From Lentzea xinjiangensis (GTDB taxonomy: Bacteria > Actinomycetota > Actinomycetes > Mycobacteriales > Pseudonocardiaceae): DNA of 64,000 bases. The stretch is from contig NZ_FOFR01000002.1 in NCBI RefSeq assembly GCF_900110955.1, positions 372,001-436,000 on the forward strand, in the 5' to 3' direction. This document shows positions 15,375 to 22,622 of this stretch, one piece after another. Position 1 is the first letter of the stretch. Every line of letters begins with the position of its first letter. The notes beneath the pieces are model-generated. The model had not been told where the DNA came from. It made no database searches and saw only the letters and a program-made list of their open reading frames with translations. The position numbers and the translations under genes were made by a program.

Positions 15375-15413
15375 AGATCGCGAGTTGTCCACAGCTCGCG
15401 AATCAGCCCGTCC

Positions 15414-15450
15414 GACATGCCCTCGACAGCTCTACGGTCGAGGGCATGTC
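15414..15450 (+). promoter_or_regulatory. 14-bp perfect inverted repeat covering the SAF gene start codon
   Basis: GACATGCCCTCGAC (15414-15427) and GTCGAGGGCATGTC (15437-15450) are exact inverted copies with a 9-base spacer. The right arm contains the ribosome-binding GAGGG and the ATG at 15446. In RNA this would fold into a stable hairpin that hides the start; in DNA it could be an operator. Confidence 0.6.
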
Positions 15451-16000
15451 GCTTTCCGCCACCGCCCTCGACCGAGTCCGCTCACTGGCGCGCCGCCGCT
15501 CCTCCGCCGCGTGGCGCCGCCTCCTGGCCGCCGGCTTGGCCCTGATAGCCGCGGTGACGGCCTTCTGGCCCGACGTGGGGCATCCCGCCGTGGTGGCCGC
15601 GCGCGACCTGCCGGCGGGCGTGCCGCTGTCCGGTTCCGACGTGCGGCTGGTGTCGTTCGCGGCGCCGGTGTCCGGCTCGTTCCCCGGCGTCGGCGACGTC
15701 GTGGGCCGCACGCTGAGCGAGGCCGCCAGGGCAGGCGTCCCGCTGACCGACTTCGACCTCGCCGCCGCGTCCCCCGACCTGGCCTCGGTGGCCGTGCGAG
15801 TGGCTGACCAGGGCCTGGCCGACGTCGTGCGGCTCGGCAGCCGCGTCGACGTGGTGTCGGCGTCCGGCGAGGTGCTGGCCGAGAACGCACCGGTGCGCGA
15901 GACGCGCGGCCAGGTCGTCGTGCTCACGTTGCCGAGACTTCACGCAACTCGTGTCGCCGCGGTGTCACTGGATCACGAGTTAGCCGTTACCCTCCGCTGA
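15446..16000 (+). CDS. SAF-domain protein (CpaB/RcpC-like)
   Basis: A 184-residue protein with a basic N-terminus, one membrane segment (LLAAGLALIAAVTAFWP, about 27-43) and an extracytoplasmic SAF domain. The domain begins VVAARDLPAGVPLSGSDVRL and continues VVGRTLSEAARAGVPLTDFDL. The layout resembles the N-terminal half of Flp pilus assembly protein CpaB, but no other pilus gene is nearby. The next gene, mscL, starts within its stop codon (TGATG), so the two are coupled. This arrangement occurs in other actinomycetes. Function remains unknown; envelope glycan binding is a guess from the SAF fold. Confidence 0.82.
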   Translation: MSLSATALDRVRSLARRRSSAAWRRLLAAGLALIAAVTAFWPDVGHPAVVAARDLPAGVPLSGSDVRLVSFAAPVSGSFPGVGDVVGRTLSEAARAGVPLTDFDLAAASPDLASVAVRVADQGLADVVRLGSRVDVVSASGEVLAENAPVRETRGQVVVLTLPRLHATRVAAVSLDHELAVTLR

Positions 16001-16449
16001 TGCTGAAGGGATTCAAGGACTTCCTGATGCGCGGGAACGTCGTCGACCTGGCTGTCGCCGTGGTCATCGGCACCGCGTTCACCGCGATCGTCACCGCGTT
16101 CACCACGAGCCTCATCAAGCCGCTCATCGCGTCTCTGGGCAGCGCCGAGACCAAGGGCCTCGGCATTCAACTGCGAGAAGGCAAGGAGGACACCTACCTC
16201 GACTTCAGCAACGTCATCAACGCCGCGATCAACTTCCTGATCGTGGCCGCCGTCGTCTACTTCGTCCTGGTGCTGCCGGTCAAGAAGATCCAGGAGCGCC
16301 GCAAGAGGGGCGAGGAGGCAGGCCCGGCCGAGCCGACGAACGTCGAGGTGCTGATCGAGATCCGCGAGCTGCTGAAGGCGCAGCAGCAGAACGGGCAGCA
16401 GCAGCCCGTGGTGACCGAGGTGCGCGACGTGCGCGCTCCGAAGGTCTGA
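16000..16449 (+). CDS. mscL: Large-conductance mechanosensitive channel MscL
   Basis: Homopentameric emergency valve that opens under membrane tension on hypo-osmotic shock. The 149-residue protein starts MLKGFKDFLMRGNVVDLAVA, the N-terminal amphipathic helix plus TM1 pore helix. It continues VVIGTAFTAIVTAFTTSLI and has a periplasmic loop with acidic/basic clusters, TM2 (INFLIVAAVVYFVLVLPV) and the charged cytoplasmic helix KKIQERRKRGEEA. A Gln-rich extension gives it a slightly longer C-terminus than usual. Its start overlaps the SAF gene stop. Confidence 0.96.
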   Translation: MLKGFKDFLMRGNVVDLAVAVVIGTAFTAIVTAFTTSLIKPLIASLGSAETKGLGIQLREGKEDTYLDFSNVINAAINFLIVAAVVYFVLVLPVKKIQERRKRGEEAGPAEPTNVEVLIEIRELLKAQQQNGQQQPVVTEVRDVRAPKV

Positions 16450-16783
16450 GCCACCTCCCGGCCGTCGCCCCGGTGCCGGGGGGCGGCCGGGTCCAGCTCG
16501 GTGGGCGCTGTGGATTCAGGACACCGCACGCCGTGGGAACCGTGGGCGACGGCCTGCTCGCTTCGCCGGCGGGTCCCGCCACCGCGTGCGCCCCGTCCGG
16601 CGACGGCTCGCCTGGCGGGCTCGCCTGGCGGCGCTCGTCAGGCGGCGCTCGTCAGGCGGCGCTCGTCAGGCGGCGCTCGTCAGGCGGCGCTCGTCAGGCG
16701 GCGCTCGTCAGGCGGCGCTCGTCAGGCGGCGCTCCTCAGGCGGCGCTCGTCAGGCGCCGTCGCGCCGAGACCCGCGCAGGTCC
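16450..16783. other. Gene-free stretch downstream of mscL with a minisatellite
   Basis: No gene is supported between mscL and the small minus-strand gene. A GC-rich hairpin (GGCCGTCGCCCC...GGGGGCGGCC, about 16461-16489) follows mscL and is probably its terminator. The main content is the 14-bp tandem array at 16625-16750. Open frames through the array in several frames encode periodic RRRSSGGARQAALV-like peptides, which is an artefact of the repeat. Confidence 0.6.
16625..16750. repeat. 14-bp tandem repeat, nine units
   Basis: Nine head-to-tail copies of CAGGCGGCGCTCGT run without interruption. The first copy begins CTGG instead of CAGG, and the eighth ends CTCCT instead of CTCGT; the rest are identical. 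Since 14 is not a multiple of three, the array is not a protein repeat. It lies between convergent genes. Confidence 0.92.
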
Positions 16784-16969
16784 TCAGCCGCCGTGGTGCG
16801 GCGGCCTGTTCTCGCGGTACCAGGCCTCGCGGTCCCCGCCACCGTCGCCGGAACCGCCACGCTCGTCCGACGTCGTCTCCGGCAGCACGTCGCCGAACAC
16901 CTCCGCCAACCGGCGACGACGCGCTACCGCGTCCTCGCCGGCCGGCTGCGGTGGATCACTCTTCGTCAA
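16784..16969 (-). CDS. Small conserved-looking protein downstream of moaB
   Basis: A 61-residue protein starting MTKSDPPQPAGEDAVARRRR, then LAEVFGDVLPETTSDERGG, a Gly/Asp-rich stretch and WYRENRPPHHGG. Its ATG overlaps the end of moaB by 14 bases, which supports real translation as the last gene of that operon. No domain, signal peptide or membrane helix is visible. The phrase RRRRLAEVFGDVLPETTSDE is like that of short actinobacterial hypothetical proteins in this position. Function is unknown. Confidence 0.68.
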   Translation of the reverse strand: MTKSDPPQPAGEDAVARRRRLAEVFGDVLPETTSDERGGSGDGGGDREAWYRENRPPHHGG

Positions 16970-17456
16970 GACCGCTCAGCTGCTCGATCACGTAGGGCAC
17001 CAGGGCCGACAACGTCGCCATGCCGTCGCGGACCGCGGAGCGCGAGCCCGCGAGGTTCACGACGAGCGTGCTGCCGGAGACTCCGACGAGGCCGCGGGAG
17101 ATGCCCGCGTCCACCGCGCCCGCGGCGAGGCCGGAGGCGCGGAGCGCTTCGGCGATGCCGTGGATCGGGCGGTCGAGCACGCCCTGGGTGGCGTCCGGGG
17201 TGACGTCGCGCGGGGACACGCCTGTGCCGCCCACGGTGACCACGAGGTCGACGCCACCGATGACGGCCGTGTTGAGCGCGGCCCGGATGTCGACCACCTC
17301 TCCCTCGACCGCGACGGTGCCGTCGACGATGAAGCCCGCTTCTTCGAGCAGTTCGGTGACGAGAGGCCCGGAGTTGTCGTCCTGTTCACCGTGCGCCACC
17401 CGGTCGTCCACGATCACGACCAAAGCGCGGCCAAGGCGCTGCGCGCTGCGTTCCAT
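16956..17456 (-). CDS. moaB: Molybdenum cofactor protein MoaB/MogA family
   Basis: A 166-residue MoCF-fold protein that adenylylates molybdopterin before metal insertion. Visible marks are RALVVIVDDRVAHGEQDDNSG, DLVVTVGGTGVSPRDVTPDA (the family's GGTG loop), GISRGLVGVSGSTLVVNLAGS and a C-terminal LVPYVIEQL helix. The ATG at 17456 starts just before the histidine kinase gene. The longer open frame upstream is antisense. In Mycobacterium the equivalent gene moaB2 also lies between pepD and mscL, so synteny is kept. Confidence 0.92.
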   Translation of the reverse strand: MERSAQRLGRALVVIVDDRVAHGEQDDNSGPLVTELLEEAGFIVDGTVAVEGEVVDIRAALNTAVIGGVDLVVTVGGTGVSPRDVTPDATQGVLDRPIHGIAEALRASGLAAGAVDAGISRGLVGVSGSTLVVNLAGSRSAVRDGMATLSALVPYVIEQLSGLDEE

Positions 17457-17460
17457 ACGA

Positions 17461-18363
17461 TCACCGTAGCGGGAGTCGGACTTCGAAGCGGCAGCCAGGA
17501 CCGTGGTTCTGGACTCCGATCCGGCCGTGGTGCGCGTCGACGAGGCCCCGCGCGATGGAAAGGCCGAGTCCGGCGCCGGTCGGATTGCGCGCGGCGCTGC
17601 CGCGGAAGCCCACGTCGAACACGTGGGGCAGCACGTCATCGGGTATGCCGCCGCACGCGTCGTCCACCCGCACCACCGCCTCGCCTCCGTCCACATCGAC
17701 CTGGACGGCCACCGCGCCGCCCTCCGGCGTGTGCCGAATGGCGTTGGACACAAGGTTGCGCACGACACGCATCAGTTCCGGGTCCGAGCCGCGGACCACC
17801 GGCCACTCGCCCGCGTCCGCGCGCAGCCGCACGCCCTCGCGCTGGGCCACGGGACGCGACGCGGCGACGACGTCGCTCACGACGTCGGCCAGCCGCACGT
17901 CGTGCATCGTCAGCTTCAACGCGCCCGCGGTGATGCGCGAGAGCTGGAACAGGTCGTCGACCAGCTTCGAGAGGTGGTCGGCCTCCTGCGCGATCTGCTT
18001 GGCGTAGACGGCGACCTCGCCCGGCTCGGAGACGACCCCGTCCTCCAGCGCCTCGGTCATCGCCCGGATACCGGCCAGCGGTGTCCGCAGGTCGTGGCTG
18101 ATCCACGCCACCAGTTGCCGCCGCGCCGACTCGGCCTCGCGCTCCCACACGCTGCGCCGCGCTATCGCCCGTCCCAGCATGATGGAGAACGGCACCGTCA
18201 CCACGCCGACCACACCGCACACGGTCAGCGCTGCCGTCAGCATCGGCGTGAACATGAAGCCGCTGACCACGAGCACGCCGCCGATGGTCGCCACCACCGG
18301 CACGATGACCATGACGGTCATCGCGGTGGTCAGCGACACCCGGCTCAACCCGCCGGGGCTCAT
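17461..18363 (-). CDS. Two-component sensor histidine kinase
   Basis: A 300-residue membrane kinase with two membrane helices (about 11-60) and almost no extracytoplasmic loop, so it probably senses within or near the membrane. The H box is [13 protein letters not shown], the N box [14 protein letters not shown], the G1 box [13 protein letters not shown] and the G2 box [19 protein letters not shown] distinct HAMP domain is not obvious. Its start overlaps the response-regulator stop by 4 bp. The pair occupies the place beside moaB and htrA/pepD that mprAB has in Mycobacterium, but it is a different family. Confidence 0.9.
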   Translation of the reverse strand: MSPGGLSRVSLTTAMTVMVIVPVVATIGGVLVVSGFMFTPMLTAALTVCGVVGVVTVPFSIMLGRAIARRSVWEREAESARRQLVAWISHDLRTPLAGIRAMTEALEDGVVSEPGEVAVYAKQIAQEADHLSKLVDDLFQLSRITAGALKLTMHDVRLADVVSDVVAASRPVAQREGVRLRADAGEWPVVRGSDPELMRVVRNLVSNAIRHTPEGGAVAVQVDVDGGEAVVRVDDACGGIPDDVLPHVFDVGFRGSAARNPTGAGLGLSIARGLVDAHHGRIGVQNHGPGCRFEVRLPLR

Positions 18364-19046
18364 CCGGCCGGACACCGGTCGTACCGGTAGCCCACGCCCC
18401 ACACGGTGCTCAGCCGCCGCGGTTTCGCCGGGTCCGCCTCGATCTTCTCCCGCAACCGTCGCACGTGGACGGTCACCGTCGACTGGTCGCCGAAGTGCCA
18501 GCCCCACACCCGTTCCAGCAGCTCGGTGCGCCCGAACGCCTTGCCCGCGTTGGCGATGAAGAACGCGAGCAGGTCGAACTCGCGGGTGGTGAGCTGCAAC
18601 GGCCTGCCATCGAGCGTGGCGGTGTGCGCGGCGACGTCGAGCACCAGGCCGCCGTCCTGCACCGTCCGCGGCTCGTAGCCGCGGCTGGCCCGCCGCAGCA
18701 CCGACGAGACGCGCAACGCCAGCTCGCGCGGGCTGAAGGGCTTCGTGACGTAGTCGTCCGCGCCGATCTGGAGCCCGGCGATGCGGTCCTCCTCCTCGCC
18801 CAGCGCCGTGAGCATGACCACCGGCGTGCCGCCGCGCTCCCGGATCCGCCTGCACACCTCCAGCCCGTCGATGCCCGGCAGCATCAGGTCGAGGACCACG
18901 ATGTCCGGCTCGTGCGCCGCCACCGATCGCAGCGCCTGCTCCCCGTCGCCCGCGAGCTCGACCTCGTACCCGGCGTGTTCGAGGTAGCGGCGCACCACGT
19001 CCCGCACCGTCGTGTCGTCGTCGACGACCAGCACCCGCTCCACCAC
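18360..19046 (-). CDS. Two-component response regulator, OmpR/PhoB family
   Basis: A 228-residue regulator. The receiver domain has the acidic pair VVDDD, phospho-acceptor Asp in [12 protein letters not shown], the switch Thr in VVMLTALG and Lys in [10 protein letters not shown]. The winged-helix domain has [44 protein letters not shown] and VWGVGYRYD. It forms an operon with the kinase behind it. A strong hairpin separates it from htrA. Confidence 0.93.
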   Translation of the reverse strand: MVERVLVVDDDTTVRDVVRRYLEHAGYEVELAGDGEQALRSVAAHEPDIVVLDLMLPGIDGLEVCRRIRERGGTPVVMLTALGEEEDRIAGLQIGADDYVTKPFSPRELALRVSSVLRRASRGYEPRTVQDGGLVLDVAAHTATLDGRPLQLTTREFDLLAFFIANAGKAFGRTELLERVWGWHFGDQSTVTVHVRRLREKIEADPAKPRRLSTVWGVGYRYDRCPAG

Positions 19047-19104
19047 GCCACCACGCTAAGCCACGGAACGGGCCCCGTCCCCATCCGTCACCGGCACGTA
19101 AGAA

Positions 19105-19145
19105 GGGCCGGACCGCGCGCGGGGCAGGTGCGCGCGGTCCGGCCC
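19105..19145 (-). terminator. 16-bp stem terminator between htrA and the two-component operon
   Basis: GGGCCGGACCGCGCGC (19105-19120) and GCGCGCGGTCCGGCCC (19130-19145) are exact inverted copies with a 9-base loop. It lies downstream of htrA and upstream of the response regulator, so it probably uncouples the two units. Confidence 0.75.
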
Positions 19146-19208
19146 CTCCGGGGCGGTCACGTCCGGTTCCGGGCGGGCGGCGGTTGCCGGGACCGGGCAT
19201 CCCCCGAC

Positions 19209-20693
19209 CTACCCCACCTCGACACCGTCGAGGGTGGCCTCCACCGTCCTGTCGTCGGACAGCGTGATCGTGACCTTGTCGCCGGGTGCCTTCGACCGGA
19301 CGGCGGCGACCAGGGTGTCGGACTCGTCGATGCGGCGGTCACCGAACTTGGTGATCACGTCACCGGTCTTCAGCCCGGCCTTCTCGGCCGCGCCACCGGA
19401 GGTGGTTCCGGTGATCCGCGCGCCCTCCCCGGCCGACTCGACCGTCACGCCCAGCACCGTCTGCCTCGGCTTGCCGGTCTTCACGATCTCGTCGATCGTG
19501 CGGCGTGCCTGGTCCATCGGGATCGCGAAGCCGATGCCGACCGAGCCCGCCTGGCCGGCGGACGAGTTCGGGCTGTAGATCGCGGAGTTGATGCCGACGA
19601 CCTGGCCCTGCATGTTGACGAGCGGGCCGCCCGAGTTGCCGGGGTTGATGGCGGCGTCGGTCTGGATGGCGTTCAGCACGGTCGCCTGCGAGTTGCGGGC
19701 GTCGCCGCCCGCCGAGACCGGGCGGTTCAGCGAGCTGACGATGCCCGAGGTGACGGTGCCGGAGAGCTCGAACGGCGAGCCGATCGCGACCACGCCCTGA
19801 CCGATCTTCATGTCACCGGAGTTGCCGAGCTGGACGATCGGCAGGTTCGAGACGCCGGCGGCCTGGATGACGGCGATGTCGGAGCTCGGGTCGCGGCCGA
19901 GGATCTTGGCGCTGGCGGTCCTGCCGTCCTGGAAGACGACCTTGATGTCCCCGCCGTTGGCGGCGCTCTCGATGACGTGGTTGTTCGTCACGATCTGGCC
20001 GTTGCCGGAGATGACGAAGCCGGAGCCCTCGCCGGCGCCGGTGCGCGTCACGACCTGGATCTGCACGACCGAGGGCAGCAGCTTGTTCGCCACGTCCTCG
20101 ACCGAGCCGGGCGCGACGTTGCCCGTCTGCGAGGCGGGGCGCGGGATGTCGAGCGAGCTGACCGCGGACGACTCGTTCGCGAAGTTGTAGCCCAGGTAGC
20201 CGCCGAGGCCGCCGGAGAAGCCGCCGACGATCAGCACGAGGGCCGCCGCACCCGCCACGACCTTGCCGCGGCCCTTGGGGCGCGGTGGGAGCGGCGGGGG
20301 CTGGTAACCGGGCGGGAGGTAGTACTGCCCCGTCGGCTGCGGGGCCGGCTCGGCGCCGAACCCGTCTCCCGGACCGAGCGGGTGGGGTTGGCCGGACCCT
20401 GGCGGAGGGAGCTGCCGGCCGGGTCCGGACCCGCCGAGCTGCGTCTGGCCCGCGTCAGGTGCGGGCACCTGCGGCTGGGCCTGCGAGAAGGAGGCGGGCA
20501 CGTCACCCAGGCCCGCGGGGGCGCCGTAGGCCCCGGCCTGGCCGGATCCCCCCTGCAAAGGATCCGGCTGGCCGGGATCCGGCTGCCGCGGGCCCTGCTC
20601 CCGCGCGCCGGAGTCCGTCTGACCGGCGCCCGGCGGCACGGAGTGGGGCTGTTCCGGCTGCTGCGCTGGCTGGTTGCTCTCGGTCATGCCCAT
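19209..20693 (-). CDS. htrA: HtrA/PepD-type membrane serine protease with PDZ domain
   Basis: Envelope quality-control protease of the trypsin-like S1C family. The 494-residue protein starts with a Pro/Gln/Gly-rich cytoplasmic region (about 1-140). One membrane helix follows (about 145-170). The protease domain has catalytic His in VTNNHVIES, Asp in [10 protein letters not shown] and Ser in [13 protein letters not shown]-terminal PDZ domain includes [19 protein letters not shown]. All three triad residues are present. Position next to moaB and mscL matches mycobacterial pepD, which degrades misfolded exported proteins under envelope stress. The start may be ATG 20693 or ATG 20687. Confidence 0.94.
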   Translation of the reverse strand: MGMTESNQPAQQPEQPHSVPPGAGQTDSGAREQGPRQPDPGQPDPLQGGSGQAGAYGAPAGLGDVPASFSQAQPQVPAPDAGQTQLGGSGPGRQLPPPGSGQPHPLGPGDGFGAEPAPQPTGQYYLPPGYQPPPLPPRPKGRGKVVAGAAALVLIVGGFSGGLGGYLGYNFANESSAVSSLDIPRPASQTGNVAPGSVEDVANKLLPSVVQIQVVTRTGAGEGSGFVISGNGQIVTNNHVIESAANGGDIKVVFQDGRTASAKILGRDPSSDIAVIQAAGVSNLPIVQLGNSGDMKIGQGVVAIGSPFELSGTVTSGIVSSLNRPVSAGGDARNSQATVLNAIQTDAAINPGNSGGPLVNMQGQVVGINSAIYSPNSSAGQAGSVGIGFAIPMDQARRTIDEIVKTGKPRQTVLGVTVESAGEGARITGTTSGGAAEKAGLKTGDVITKFGDRRIDESDTLVAAVRSKAPGDKVTITLSDDRTVEATLDGVEVG

Positions 20694-20738
20694 AGTCTCG
20701 GGTGTCGTCCTGAGAAGAGCCTTAAACCAGCCTGGGAG

Positions 20739-21827
20739 CTAGTTGTGCGTTCCCCGGAGGCGTTCGGCGATCTGCTCCGGCGTCACGTCGTTGATCCAGA
20801 CGGCTTCACCGGACTCCGAGCCCGCGAGGTACTTCAGCTTGTCCTTGGTCCGCAGCACGGAGAAGACCTGGAGGTGCAGCCACATCTCCTGCCGCCCGGC
20901 GTTGACCGGCGCCTGGTGCCAGGCCGCGATGTAGGGCAGCGGCCGGTCGTACAGCCCGTCGAGCCGTCCGAGCACCACCAGGTAGAGCGCGGCGAAGTCG
21001 TCGCGTTCGGCCGGGGACAGCTCGGCGAGGTCCGCGACCTGGCGGCGGGGTGCCAGCACGACCTCGACGGGCCAGCGGGCGGCGGCGGGCACGAAGGCCA
21101 CCCAGTGCTCGGACTCCCGCACCACGCGCGCCCCCGCGCGCAGCTCGGCCTCCAGCACGTCACCGAACAGCGGACGCCCGTGGGCGGCGTAGTACTCCTG
21201 GGCAGCGGTGAGCATCCGTTCGGTGCGCGGTGTCACGAACGGGTACGCGTAGATCTGCCCGTGGGGGTGCGAGAGCGTCACGCCGATCTCTTCACCGCGG
21301 TTCTCGAACGGGAAGACCTGCTCGACGCCTGGCAACGTTGACAGGAACGCCACCCGGTCCGCCCACGCGTCCACGACGGTGCGCACGCGCGACTGCGACA
21401 GCTCGCCGAACGACTTGTTGTGGTCGGACGTGAAGCACACGACCTCGCACCGGCCGCGGCCCGGCGCCCGCGCGAACAGCTCCTCGCCATCCACAGTGGA
21501 CGGCACGTCCGGCACGTTCTGGGCGAGCGACGGGAAGCGGTTCTCGAAGACGACGACGTCGTAGTCGGCCTCGGGGATCTCCGTGGGCCGGCCCGGCGTC
21601 GACGGGCACAGCGGGCACAGGTCGGCCGGCGGCTTGTAGGTGCGCGTCTGCCGATGAGCCGCCATGGCGACCCACTCGCGGGTCAACGGATCCAGCCGCA
21701 CCTCGGACATCGGCTGCGTCGCGGGGAGGTCCCGCGTGTCCACCGCGACCCGCGGTGGCGCCTCAGCGCTGTCGTCGAAGTAGATGATCTCCCGGCCGTC
21801 CGCCAGCTTTCCCGCGGTACGCCTCAC
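20739..21827 (-). CDS. galT: Galactose-1-phosphate uridylyltransferase
   Basis: Leloir-pathway enzyme exchanging galactose-1-phosphate with UDP-glucose. The 362-residue protein has CPLCPST (zinc-site cysteines), VVFENRFPSLAQNVP, the active-site HPHGQIYAYPF with the uridylylated histidine, VPAAARWPVEV and the C-terminal AAWHQAPVNAGRQEMWLHLQ. The GTG at 21827 overlaps the stop of the DeoR gene by 4 bp; the longer open frame upstream is not GalT-like. It works with the beta-galactosidase of the same operon. No galK or galE is visible here. Confidence 0.94.
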   Translation of the reverse strand: MRRTAGKLADGREIIYFDDSAEAPPRVAVDTRDLPATQPMSEVRLDPLTREWVAMAAHRQTRTYKPPADLCPLCPSTPGRPTEIPEADYDVVVFENRFPSLAQNVPDVPSTVDGEELFARAPGRGRCEVVCFTSDHNKSFGELSQSRVRTVVDAWADRVAFLSTLPGVEQVFPFENRGEEIGVTLSHPHGQIYAYPFVTPRTERMLTAAQEYYAAHGRPLFGDVLEAELRAGARVVRESEHWVAFVPAAARWPVEVVLAPRRQVADLAELSPAERDDFAALYLVVLGRLDGLYDRPLPYIAAWHQAPVNAGRQEMWLHLQVFSVLRTKDKLKYLAGSESGEAVWINDVTPEQIAERLRGTHN

Positions 21828-22621
21828 GCCAACTCCTCGCCGCTTCCTGGTACATGTGCCAACACCAACTCGCCGACCTGTTCGGTGAGGATGGCCCGTG
21901 CGTCGTCCGGCAAACCCTCGTCGGTCACCAGGACGTGCGCTTCGTCGAGGTCGGCGATCGTGGAGATGCCGACGGTTCCCCACTTCGTGTGGTCGGCGAC
22001 CACGACCACGCGCCCGGCGGCGTCGACGAGCGCGCGGTCGGTCTCACTCTCGTTGAGGTTCGGCGTGGTGAAGCCGGAGCGCTCGGCCATGCCGTGCACG
22101 CCCAGGAACACCACGTCGAGGTGCAGCGACCGCAGCGCCTGCACGGCGACAGGGCCGACCAACGCGTCGGACGGGGTGCGCACGCCGCCGGTCAGCACGA
22201 CCGTGCGGTCGGTGCGCCCGTTCTGCTGCAGCACGTCCGCGACGCGGATCGAGTTCGTCACGACGGTCAGGTCCGGGATGTCGTCGAGGAAGCGCGCCAG
22301 CGTCCACGTCGTCGTGCCCGCCGACAGCCCGATGGCCGTCCCCGGACGCACGAGCCCCGCGGCCTGGGCCGCGATCGCTTCCTTCTCGGGTAGCTGCCGC
22401 ACCGACTTGGCCTCGAAGCCGGGCTCGTCGGTCGAGCGGCCGGCGACGGAGGTCGCGCCGCCGTAGACCTTCTCCACCAGGCCGCGTGAGGCGAGCACGT
22501 CGAGGTCGCGGCGCACGGTCATGTCCGAGACGCCGAGGCGCACGACCAGGTCGCTCACCCGCACCGCTCCGGTCCGCCGGACCTCTTCGATGATCAACGC
22601 CTGCCGCTGCCGTGCGAGCAC
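21824..22621 (-). CDS. DeoR-family transcriptional repressor of the galactoside operon
   Basis: A 265-residue regulator beginning VLARQRQALIIEEVRRTGAV. The DeoR helix-turn-helix reads VSDLVVRLGVSDMTVRRDLD, followed by the usual LVEKVYGGA. The sugar-phosphate sensing domain shows IGLSAGTTTWTLARFL, TVVTNSIRVADVL, LTGGVRTPSDALVGP and VVVVADHTKWG. It sits between the beta-galactosidase and galT genes, one base after the former and overlapping the latter by 4 bp. It probably represses the operon and the divergent sugar importer, with a sugar phosphate as inducer. Confidence 0.92.
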   Translation of the reverse strand: MLARQRQALIIEEVRRTGAVRVSDLVVRLGVSDMTVRRDLDVLASRGLVEKVYGGATSVAGRSTDEPGFEAKSVRQLPEKEAIAAQAAGLVRPGTAIGLSAGTTTWTLARFLDDIPDLTVVTNSIRVADVLQQNGRTDRTVVLTGGVRTPSDALVGPVAVQALRSLHLDVVFLGVHGMAERSGFTTPNLNESETDRALVDAAGRVVVVADHTKWGTVGISTIADLDEAHVLVTDEGLPDDARAILTEQVGELVLAHVPGSGEELA

Positions 22622-22622
22622 C

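Noticed and set aside
16625-16750. CRISPR array
   Set aside because: The units are direct 14-bp repeats without spacers, and no cas gene is present.
16956-16969. Programmed frameshift fusing moaB with the small downstream protein
   Set aside because: A normal stop/start overlap of 14 bases explains it and no slippery sequence is seen.
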